NCBI GenBank assembly: GCA_937995745.1
Contig: CALKIU010000014.1
Span: forward strand, 1-25,180
Length of the DNA stretch: 25,180 nt
From: an uncultured Bacillaceae bacterium
GTDB taxonomy: Bacteria; Bacillota; Bacilli; Bacillales; Cytobacillaceae
Reading direction: 5' to 3'
Of this stretch, positions 15,085 through 22,283 are shown in pieces (the stretch's first letter is position 1; every line of letters begins with the position of its first letter). The notes beneath the pieces were generated by a model. That model was not told the origin of the DNA and made no database searches. It saw only the letters and a list, made by a program, of their open reading frames with translations. The position numbers were made by a program, and so were the translations under genes.

Positions 15085-15621
15085 AGATTGGACCGGACAC
15101 TGCAAATGCCTGAGTTTAACGCAAAACCGGCGGCTAAATGAAAATATTTAAAAAAATGTATATTTGTGACTTTTAGCATATGACTTTTTACGGGTATCGT
15201 TTATCTTAGTTTTAAGCAAGTTTTTGGCAGATTATGATTATTTTTTGCAATTCTGCGCGGCATTGCTAGCGCTTTACCACAAGAGGCGACCGTATCCGTA
15301 AGCGCCGGGAAGGCGGTGTTCCGGTTCGTTTTGCCCGTGATGTTTTTGAAGTGTTATTGACAATACCCGGATTAACGCCGGCTTTCACGCTGATTGATAA
15401 ATTTGTCCGGCTTTATTTTACGCCGGTTCTTTATTAACCGTTTTCTTTCCTAATTATATAGTACGGCTTTACCTTTTTCTGAAAAGTATGTTCATCCAAG
15501 GTCGCGCGCAGTTTGTTCATGGATGTTTTTTGTTGTGAAGAAATAAACATAGCGGAAGAATGGCATTTGTGCATAAAACCAGCCGAATGACTGTGTTAAA
15601 AAAACTAAACTGGAGGGGCAT
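15085..15621. other. Intergenic region upstream of the chemoreceptor
   Basis: No gene is visible in these 537 bp. The second copy of the dispersed repeat lies at 15472-15538. CGCCGG recurs near 15376 and 15421. A perfect TTGACA at 15357-15362 has no -10 at the right distance. I found no convincing sigma-D promoter (TAAA-N15-GCCGATAT); GCCGAATG at 15582-15589 has no TAAA partner. The chemoreceptor promoter is therefore unassigned. Confidence 0.5.
15472..15538 (+). repeat. Dispersed repeat, copy 2
   Basis: It matches the minus strand of 4644-4708, with the 17-nt core GCAGTTTGTTCATGGAT (15508-15524) identical and the flanks similar. The stem ATCCAAG/CATGGAT carries one mismatch here and is followed by a T-run (15526-15531). 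Two extra bases (GC) sit in the loop. Confidence 0.6.
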
Positions 15622-17613
15622 ATGAAAAGCATTAGGACGAAACTCATTGTAATCTCTTGTTTATTGTTTTTGATTCCGTTGTTGGCTGTCGGGGGGGTAT
15701 CAGTCTATCACAGCGGCAATGCTTTGGAAGAAGAAATAGAAAAAGCTTTAAATCTTCTTTCCGGAGAGTCTGCCAAACTGGTCCAGAGCCGCATTGAAAC
15801 CCAGCAGAAAGCGCTTGAAATGCTCGCCAAAAGCGAAGAGATTCAAAGCATGGAGTGGGAAAGGCAGCAGGCGTTTATGGAACAACAACTGCCGAATACG
15901 GATTTTCTCCAACTGGCCGTCGTCACCCCTGACGGAACCGCCCACTATCCGGACGGCACGACGGCTGACCTCAGCATGCGGCAATATATCCACAAAGCTT
16001 TGAACGGGGAAAGCAATGTTTCCGATTTGCTCATCAGCGCAGTGACCAACGAATTGGTCTTGATGTTCGCCGCGCCGATTGAACAGGACGGTGAAGTGGT
16101 CGGGGCTTTAATCGGGCGGAGACCCGGTGATGCGTTGAGTAAATTGGCAGAGGACAACGGCTACGGCAAAAAGGGCTATGCTTTCATGATCAACGGGGAA
16201 GGGACGGTCGTTGCCCACCGGGATATTGAACGCGTGCTGGAACAATTTAATCCCCTTGAGCACAAAAATGAGGAAAATATGAGTTCCTTCGCCGGATTTG
16301 TCGAAGAGGCGCTGGAGAAAAAAACCGGTTTCGGGGAGTTTTCCTACAAAGGGCAGGATCTGTTCGCCGCTTACACTCCCGTTGCGGGAACCGATTGGAC
16401 AATGATCGTCACCGCGGACAGGGACGAAGTTTTATCATCAGTCAGTTTGCTGCAAAGAGATTTGGTTGTCTCCGTTATTGCCATTATGTTGATTGCCATG
16501 GTTGCGGCGATTTGGGTAAGCCATCTGCTCTTTAAGATCATCAGGGCCGGCATCCGAATAGCCGATCAAATTGCCACTTTGGATTTGAGCGAGGACTTGA
16601 AGGACAAATATATAAACAGAAAAGACGAGTTCGGCATGATCGGCCGCGCCTTGCAAAAAGTCATTGAAAATTTAAGGGAAATTACCGGCGAAATCAACCG
16701 CTCGGCAGAGGAAGTGGCCGCTTCTTCCGAGGAGCTGACCGCCATTTCCCAACAGTCGGCATCATCGGCGACCGAAGTTTCCAAAGCCGTGGAAGAAATT
16801 GCGACCGGTGCGGCCGATCAAGCGCAGCAAACGGAAGAAGGCGCCACAAAGGCGATCGCACTCGGCGAAGCCATTGAAAAAGTGCAATCCCATGCGGAAG
16901 ATGTCAAAGAAGAATCCGATAAAATTGTCAAAGTCGTTGAAGAAGGCTTGGAAGAGATGGAGGAAATGACAAAAATCACCGAAGAGAGCAGCATCGCCGC
17001 AAACAAAGTGCATGACATTATTCTAAGGACGAATGATAGTGCGAAAAAAATCAGCCAGGCCAGCCAAGTGATTGCGAACATTGCCGGCCAGACCAATTTG
17101 CTCGCCCTGAATGCCGCCATCGAAGCGGCCAGAGCGGGAGAAGCGGGCCGCGGTTTTTCCGTTGTTGCGGAGGAAATCAGAAAGCTGGCGGAAGAATCGG
17201 AGAATTCGACGAAAATCATCGATGAAATCGTTGAAGATCTGCAACAGAATGCGGCAAACGCCGTTGATATGGTGGAAAAAGTATCCATGATTGTCGCCGA
17301 ACAGGCGACGAACGCCAATGTGAACAAAGAAAATTACTGGGCCATCCATCAGGCGGTGAGCGATGCAAACAAAGTGATTGATGAAATGCTCGAAGCCTGC
17401 GATGAAATGGAAACGATGAAAAACGAAATTTTGGACGTTTTGCAAAGCTTGTCCGCCACAGCGGAAGAATATTCGGCCTCCACGGAGGAAGTGGCCGCCG
17501 CCATGGAAGAACAGACAGCATCGATGGAATCGATTGCCAACGCGAGCGAAGAGTTGGCCAAACTGGCCCAAAACCTTCAGGAAGTCATTGCCAAAGTCAA
17601 ATTGGAACAATGA
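15622..17613 (+). CDS. Methyl-accepting chemotaxis protein (dCache-type receptor)
   Basis: A 663-residue transmembrane chemoreceptor. TM1 spans about 7-29, an extracellular double-Cache-like ligand domain about 31-275, and TM2 about 280-303. A HAMP domain (about 303-357) and a long signalling coiled coil follow. The hairpin tip IAGQTNLLALNAAIEAARAG plus EAGRGFSVVAEEIRKLAE (about 489-526) contacts CheA and CheW. The many Glu/Gln/Ala heptads flanking the tip are likely methylation regions. There is no CheR-tethering pentapeptide at the C-terminus. The ATG follows TGGAGGGG. It stands 288 nt upstream of cheX and on the same strand, so it is probably the dedicated input of this cluster. The ligand is unknown; in bacilli such domains often bind amino acids or other small organic molecules. 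Confidence 0.93.
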   Translation: MKSIRTKLIVISCLLFLIPLLAVGGVSVYHSGNALEEEIEKALNLLSGESAKLVQSRIETQQKALEMLAKSEEIQSMEWERQQAFMEQQLPNTDFLQLAVVTPDGTAHYPDGTTADLSMRQYIHKALNGESNVSDLLISAVTNELVLMFAAPIEQDGEVVGALIGRRPGDALSKLAEDNGYGKKGYAFMINGEGTVVAHRDIERVLEQFNPLEHKNEENMSSFAGFVEEALEKKTGFGEFSYKGQDLFAAYTPVAGTDWTMIVTADRDEVLSSVSLLQRDLVVSVIAIMLIAMVAAIWVSHLLFKIIRAGIRIADQIATLDLSEDLKDKYINRKDEFGMIGRALQKVIENLREITGEINRSAEEVAASSEELTAISQQSASSATEVSKAVEEIATGAADQAQQTEEGATKAIALGEAIEKVQSHAEDVKEESDKIVKVVEEGLEEMEEMTKITEESSIAANKVHDIILRTNDSAKKISQASQVIANIAGQTNLLALNAAIEAARAGEAGRGFSVVAEEIRKLAEESENSTKIIDEIVEDLQQNAANAVDMVEKVSMIVAEQATNANVNKENYWAIHQAVSDANKVIDEMLEACDEMETMKNEILDVLQSLSATAEEYSASTEEVAAAMEEQTASMESIANASEELAKLAQNLQEVIAKVKLEQ

Positions 17614-17811
17614 CACGTTATCCGACATGCTTTTTTCCATGACGGACGGTTGTTTGCACCGGCCGCCGCGCGCGGGGGCAGTCCGGGAAACCGGCCCGAA
17701 TCTGCCTCCGCTTTCCATGACATATGAATCGCAGATAAAGAAAATGGAAACAGGCCGATTGAACCCTCTTGCACGGTCCGGTTCACGGATTTTTTCCTGA
17801 TGGCAAACAAA

Positions 17812-17857
17812 GGCGGGGACCTTTGCCGTTAAGGTTTTTCCGGCTTCCCGTCCCGCC
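17812..17857 (+). promoter_or_regulatory. Hairpin leader of cheX
   Basis: GGCGGGGAC (17812-17820) pairs with GTCCCGCC (17850-17857) with a one-base bulge, and CCTT (17820-17823) pairs with AAGG (17831-17834) inside it. There is no U-tract, so it is not a standard terminator. GCCGTTAA (17825-17832) resembles a sigma-D -10, but its nearest -35-like CAAA is 17 nt away instead of 15. The rest of 17614-17901 contains nothing I can name. Confidence 0.35.
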
Positions 17858-17901
17858 GTTCGCTTTATCGTTTAACATCAGCTGGTGAAGGAGGAACGTT
17901 T

Positions 17902-18366
17902 TTGGCGCAAAAAAATTTGGACTGGCAGCAAGTTTTCGGATACTTGCAAAACGGGCTCCGTAATGCTTTAAAAATAATTTTTCCTTTTGATTGCCGGATG
18001 CGCGAACCAAAACCGGCCGGCGGCAACCTTGATTTGCAGTTTGGCGTCCTGATTGCGCTCACCGGAGATGTCCGGTCGCGAATGGTGCTCGCCGGAATGC
18101 CCGATGTATTCCAATCCCTTGCCAAGTCTATGTACGGAATGGATTTGGAAGGCGAAATGCTTGCTTCGTTCAGCGGAGAATTGGGAAACATGATTGCCGG
18201 CACCCTCTCCCAATCGATGGAAACGAATGGATTGCGGACAGCGGTCACTGCTCCGACGATCATGGAAGGCGACACCGTTCTCTCCGGTTATGATAGAGCG
18301 GTCAAAATACCGATTGAACTTGATTCATCCGGCTCGTTGGAACTGTTCCTTTTAATCGATTCATGA
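17902..18366 (+). CDS. cheX: CheX-type chemotaxis phosphatase
   Basis: A 154-residue cytoplasmic protein of the CheC/CheX/FliY superfamily. It would dephosphorylate CheY-P and end signalling. The catalytic ExxN pair is visible as Glu93 and Asn96 in FSGELGNMIAGTLSQ; a single such motif is typical of CheX, whereas CheC usually has two. The start is TTG at 17902, with AAGGAGG seven nt upstream. It is the first gene of cheX-cheA-cheW-cheY; cheA follows after 25 nt. CheX is the only CheY-P phosphatase candidate in this cluster, and no cheC, cheD or fliY is seen. The family call rests on the motif and context, since overall sequence conservation in this family is low. Confidence 0.8.
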   Translation: MAQKNLDWQQVFGYLQNGLRNALKIIFPFDCRMREPKPAGGNLDLQFGVLIALTGDVRSRMVLAGMPDVFQSLAKSMYGMDLEGEMLASFSGELGNMIAGTLSQSMETNGLRTAVTAPTIMEGDTVLSGYDRAVKIPIELDSSGSLELFLLIDS

Positions 18367-18391
18367 AAGAAGAAAGGAGGCTGGAGAGAAA

Positions 18392-20569
18392 ATGGAAACG
18401 GACCAGTATGTATCGTTGTTTCTTGATGAATGCCGGGATTATTTGCAAATTTTGAACGATCAACTTCTTTTGCTGGAACAGGAACCCGGCAATCGAGACA
18501 TCATCGGGGAAATATTCCGCGCCGCCCATACGCTCAAAGGAATGGCCGCTGCAATGGGGTACGAAAAAATCGCTGCCTTGACCCACAGCATGGAAAATGT
18601 TTTTGAAAAAATCCGCAGCGGGCAAATTGCCGTCCATACGGAGATGATGGATACGTTTTTTGCCGTAATTGAACACTTGGAAGGGATGCTTGCCGATATT
18701 GCCGGCGGAAAAAAACGGCAGTGGGAAGTCGCGCCAATTCAAGCGCGGCTCGAGGAATTTGCCGGGAATGCCCAAGGAGCGGACGGAAGCGGCGGGAGAA
18801 CCCCTCAAGGAACGGGCGCAGGCAGTGCCGCTCCTCAAGGGATGAATGCTGACAGTACAACTCTTCATGGAAAGGGCGGCGCCGGCCCTCAAGGACCAGC
18901 AGGTTCCGGCGTAAACTTGCTAGGTGCAACTGGCGCTGGCGAAAACTCTCAAAGGACAACCGGCGTCGCCGGCTCCCCTCCTCCAGGAGCGGCGGGCGCC
19001 AACGGAACGAACAATGGCTCATCACCAGCCGGGGATGCGGACGAATTTGTCATGCGCATTGCCGGAAAAGGCCGGGAAATGGGGTACGTTCCTTACAAAA
19101 TCACCGTTCAATTGCATAAAGACTGCCTTCTAAAAGGCGCCCGCGCCTATATGGTGATAACCGCCCTTGAAGATTGCGGCGAAGTCATCCAAACATCGCC
19201 GCCGGTGGAAGATTTGGAAGAAGGCCGGTTTGACGGGGAATTTTCTCTGATATTGCTTTCCCGGGATGATAGGGATGTGATTCAAGACCTTCTTCTCAAT
19301 ATTTTGGAGGTGGAAGAGGTCCAGATTGAGGCGCTGGAAGAGATTCCTCTTTCCGGCGCGGACGGCAATCGGGCGGAAAGCAGAGGAAACTCGGGCAACT
19401 GGCCGGTTTTTTCAAATAATAATTCGAATACGATTCGGGTGCAAATCAACAAGATTGATGAAGTTTTGAATTTGTTTGAGGAATTTGTGATTGAGCGGGG
19501 GCGGCTGGAGACGATTGCGGAGACGTTGAAAAACCGCCGGCTGGATGAGTGTGTGGAAAATATTAGCCGCATTACTTCACAGACGCAGACGGTTTTGCTG
19601 TCGCTAAGGATGGTGCCGGTTCATCATGTTTTTAGCCGGTTTCCCAGGATGATCCGCGATTTGTGCCGGGAGTTGGACAAGAAAGTGGATTTCCGGATTT
19701 ACGGGGGAGATACGGAGTTGGACCGGCTTGTGTTGGATGAGATTAGCGATCCTCTCATTCATATGATTCGCAATTCTCTTGATCACGGGATTGAGCGGCC
19801 GGAAGAGAGGCGGAAGAAGGGCAAGCCGGAGACGGGGACGGTGATTTTGCGCGCTTATCACAGCGGGAATCATGTGTATATTGAAATTGAAGATGACGGT
19901 GCCGGGCTGGACCGGGAAAAAATTGCCGCAAAGGCTGTGGAAAAAGGGCTTTTGACGGCAGGAGAGGCGGCGGCTTTGTCCGATGGGGAAATTCTTCAAT
20001 ATTTGTTCATACCGGGATTCAGCACGGCGGACAAGGTGTCGGGGGTTTCCGGCCGGGGTGTCGGTTTGGATGTCGTGAAGAATAAGATTGAGTCTTTGGG
20101 GGGCCATCTTTTTGTGTCTTCGCGCCGGGGGGAAGGTACTGTTTTTACCATTCAACTGCCGCTGACATTGTCCATTATTTCCAGCCTTCTTGTTCAAGTC
20201 AGGGGCCGCACTTTTGCCATTCCTCTTTCTTCCATTATCAGAATTTATAAGTTGAAGCGGGAAGAAATTTTGACGATCGGGCATAAGCGGGCGATGGAAG
20301 TGAGGGGGAAACTCGTTCCGCTTGTTTCATTGTCTGAAGTTTTCTGGTCGGCTGCTGGGGAAGACCGCGAAGAGACAGCCGTTGTTCTTGTGAAAAAAGG
20401 GGACAGGACAGCCGGATTGGTGGTGGACCGCTTTATCGGGCAAAAGGAGATTGTGATTAAATCGCTGGGCCGTTATTTAGGGGAAGTCTTCGGTTTTTCG
20501 GGGGCGACGATTTTGGGAGACGGACGGATTGCGCTGGTTTTGGATCCGGATGCGTTTTTTGCGAGATAG
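18392..20569 (+). CDS. cheA: Chemotaxis histidine kinase CheA with collagen-like linker
   Basis: A 725-residue cytoplasmic kinase. P1 (about 1-110) carries the phospho-accepting His46 in RAAHTLKG. A Gly/Pro-rich linker (about 127-214) follows, then P2 (about 222-315, response-regulator docking). P3 dimerisation (from about 347) is next, then the P4 ATPase with N-box MIRNSLDHG (about 460-468), DDGAGLD and GRGVGLDVVKNKI, and the CheW-like P5 (about 590-725). All kinase motifs are intact. AAAGGAGG precedes the ATG. It receives signals from the chemoreceptor through CheW and phosphorylates the CheY encoded downstream. The linker is odd: about 85 residues of degenerate ten-residue repeats such as PQGTGAGSAA and PQGMNADSTT, encoded by a roughly 30-nt minisatellite. 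Linkers here are normally charged or Ala/Pro-rich and not repetitive. Confidence 0.96.
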   Translation: METDQYVSLFLDECRDYLQILNDQLLLLEQEPGNRDIIGEIFRAAHTLKGMAAAMGYEKIAALTHSMENVFEKIRSGQIAVHTEMMDTFFAVIEHLEGMLADIAGGKKRQWEVAPIQARLEEFAGNAQGADGSGGRTPQGTGAGSAAPQGMNADSTTLHGKGGAGPQGPAGSGVNLLGATGAGENSQRTTGVAGSPPPGAAGANGTNNGSSPAGDADEFVMRIAGKGREMGYVPYKITVQLHKDCLLKGARAYMVITALEDCGEVIQTSPPVEDLEEGRFDGEFSLILLSRDDRDVIQDLLLNILEVEEVQIEALEEIPLSGADGNRAESRGNSGNWPVFSNNNSNTIRVQINKIDEVLNLFEEFVIERGRLETIAETLKNRRLDECVENISRITSQTQTVLLSLRMVPVHHVFSRFPRMIRDLCRELDKKVDFRIYGGDTELDRLVLDEISDPLIHMIRNSLDHGIERPEERRKKGKPETGTVILRAYHSGNHVYIEIEDDGAGLDREKIAAKAVEKGLLTAGEAAALSDGEILQYLFIPGFSTADKVSGVSGRGVGLDVVKNKIESLGGHLFVSSRRGEGTVFTIQLPLTLSIISSLLVQVRGRTFAIPLSSIIRIYKLKREEILTIGHKRAMEVRGKLVPLVSLSEVFWSAAGEDREETAVVLVKKGDRTAGLVVDRFIGQKEIVIKSLGRYLGEVFGFSGATILGDGRIALVLDPDAFFAR
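18805..19004 (+). repeat. Degenerate ~30-nt coding repeats in the CheA linker
   Basis: Successive units begin with variants of CCTCAAGGA (18805, 18835, about 18865 as CTTCATGGA, about 18889 as CCTCAAGGA, then CTCTCAAAGGA and CCTCCAGGA). They are 24-33 nt apart and stay in frame. They encode PQG-, LHG-, PQR- and PPG-type blocks rich in Gly, Ala and Thr, collagen-like in composition but not strict Gly-X-Y. Confidence 0.65.
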
Positions 20570-20739
20570 TTGGGGAGAAGGTCCGTCCCGTGCGGCGGTG
20601 TCCGAATCAGGTTGTGGTTTGGAAGAATGCGCGCTGTGTTCAGCCGCGGGCAGGCAGAGGTTTTCAGGTTTAAGAGGGACCGAATGAATGGATATATATG
20701 GAGGCGGACACTATTACATCGTTACGAGGAGGATTCCGC

Positions 20740-21204
20740 ATGGAAACTGTCGAGAAGCATATGATTTTTAAATTGAACGATCAATATTTTGGCATTCCGG
20801 TGGAGCATGCGATTTCGATTGAAAAAATGCAGGAAATAACTGAAGTTCCCGGCACGGAAAAGTATATCAGGGGGCTTATTCCTTTGCGGGGTGAAATTGT
20901 TCCCGTCATCGATGTGAAGGAGCGTCTTTCTTTGCGGCAGGCGGAAACGGAAGAGGAGCGGATTTTGATTATCCGAATCGGGGATATGCAAGCGGGGTTC
21001 ATCATTGATGAGGCCATTGAAGTGCGGGATATTGAAACATCGAAAATGGATACTTCGCCGGAATTGTTGAAATCGTTGGACAAAAATTTTGTGCACGGGG
21101 TTGTTCAGGGAGATGATCATTTGGTCATTTTGCTTAATATTGCCGCCGTTTTAGATATTGAAGAAGAAGAGGAAGAGGAGGAAGCGATTGCTCAGGAGCA
21201 GTGA
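20740..21204 (+). CDS. cheW: CheW coupling protein
   Basis: A 154-residue cytoplasmic adaptor that joins CheA P5 to chemoreceptor tips. The start is ATG 20740 with GAGGAGG seven nt upstream; the longer in-frame start at 20698 has no such site. CheW hallmarks are FGIPVEHAISIEKM, the PGTEKYIRGLIPLRGEIVPV segment with its conserved Arg, and LLNIAAVLDIE at the end. The C-terminal tail is a run of eight Glu residues followed by AIAQEQ, which CheW proteins usually lack. The 170 bp between cheA and cheW (20570-20739) contain no gene and no clear terminator. cheY follows after only 6 nt. Confidence 0.94.
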   Translation: METVEKHMIFKLNDQYFGIPVEHAISIEKMQEITEVPGTEKYIRGLIPLRGEIVPVIDVKERLSLRQAETEEERILIIRIGDMQAGFIIDEAIEVRDIETSKMDTSPELLKSLDKNFVHGVVQGDDHLVILLNIAAVLDIEEEEEEEEAIAQEQ

Positions 21205-21210
21205 ACCGTC

Positions 21211-21579
21211 ATGGCAAAGATATTGGTCGTAGATGATGCGCTCATTATAAGATGGCAACTGGCGCAAATATTGACGAAACATGGACATGAAGTGGCTGCC
21301 ATAGCGCGGAACGGCCGGGAAGCCGTGGAAAAATTTGAGGCGGTGCGTCCGGATGTGGTGATTATGGATATTATCCTGCCGGAGATGGACGGGGTGGAAG
21401 CGGTCAAGGAAATGATGAAAATAGACAAGGGTGCAAAAATTATCATGTGCACTTCGATGGGCCAAGAGTGGTTTGTCTATGAAGCGTTGCAGGCCGGGGC
21501 AAAAGATTTCATCGTGAAACCTTTCAGTGCGAAACAAATTTTGGAAGCAATTGATAAAGTCACATCCTGGGACGCGTGA
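21211..21579 (+). CDS. cheY: CheY-type response regulator
   Basis: A 122-residue single receiver domain without an output domain. The phosphorylation site is Asp53 (VVIMDIILPEMDG), with the acid pocket Asp8/Asp9 (LVVDDA), switch Thr81 (IIMCTSMG) and Lys103 (FIVKPF). It would be phosphorylated by CheA and, in a flagellar system, bind FliM to change motor rotation. The ribosome binding site AGGAG lies within the end of cheW. It is the last gene of the cluster, with a terminator-like hairpin 6 nt later. Since bacilli often carry another cheY in the flagellar operon, this copy may serve a separate pathway; the window cannot decide. Confidence 0.93.
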   Translation: MAKILVVDDALIIRWQLAQILTKHGHEVAAIARNGREAVEKFEAVRPDVVIMDIILPEMDGVEAVKEMMKIDKGAKIIMCTSMGQEWFVYEALQAGAKDFIVKPFSAKQILEAIDKVTSWDA

Positions 21580-21585
21580 GGAAAG

Positions 21586-21649
21586 ACAGTCCTTGTTTGG
21601 AAGGCGGCAATTTGGAATTTTGGGCAGAGGGGCAGAGGACTGTTTTTTT
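21586..21649 (+). terminator. Likely terminator of the cheXAWY operon
   Basis: ACAGTCCT (21586-21593) pairs perfectly with AGGACTGT (21636-21643), followed directly by a TTTTTT run. The 42-nt loop is long for a terminator, but the stem-plus-U-tract arrangement right after cheY fits. Confidence 0.65.
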
Positions 21650-22283
21650 GTTGACATTTTATCGGCGGACGCAGCGGGAAAGTATGTATGTTTGAGAAAA
21701 ACATTGGTCGGGCGTGGACGGAGCGGATGTGAATGGTGGAATATTTTAAGATAAACTTTTCGTTTGCAGGCGGGAACGGGAACGATTGTCAGGTTTGCGA
21801 AGATGTTGTCGCCCCGGTTTGCGGAAGGAAGATGGCATTTTTAAGTTGCAGGCGGCCGGTGCGGATGTAAAGAGGGGAAAAAGAACCGAAATAGTTACAT
21901 AGAGAGCCTGACGTATTTTATAGACAGCCTTGCTGGACATTCGGGTTCATTAATAATTGAATTTAGGGTGGAAAATTCTGACATCTATAATAAAAAAGTC
22001 ATTTTTTTGAGACAAAGGTCACAGAGACTTTCGTCATGCAATGTTAAAATGATTTTGAAGTATGTGAAAACTGGATATTTGTGGATATTAGCTGAAAAGT
22101 GAAGAGTCTATGAGGAAGAAACCGCGGATTCGTTGACTGAACTTTTTCCATTCATGACGGTTGTTTTCGTTTAAATGCGGAACATTTTCGGTATTGTCGA
22201 TCCGGAGGACGGAAGGAGACCGGGAAAACGGTGCTATACCGCGGGCACCATAATTACAGTCATAACTGGGGGAGGCTGGCGAC
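21650..22283. other. Intergenic region upstream of the c-di-GMP protein
   Basis: No gene is visible in these 634 bp. A perfect TATAAT lies at 21986-21991 with only a poor -35 (TTAGGG, 17 nt upstream; TTGAAT is 23 nt away). A short hairpin GGTGC/GCACC lies at about 22231-22250, shortly before the start of the next gene. I looked for the conserved parts of the c-di-GMP-I riboswitch and did not find them. Confidence 0.5.

Noticed and set aside
15357..15385. Sigma-A promoter with perfect TTGACA upstream of the chemoreceptor
   Set aside because: The sequence 16-18 nt downstream (around GGCTTT) has no resemblance to TATAAT.
20698..20739. Longer CheW start
   Set aside because: GAGGAGG at proper spacing marks ATG 20740; the earlier start has only a poor site and adds residues not found in CheW.
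21900..22283. c-di-GMP riboswitch upstream of the GGDEF-EAL-PilZ gene
   Set aside because: The conserved core segments of the c-di-GMP-I aptamer are not visible; only a short GGTGC/GCACC hairpin is present.
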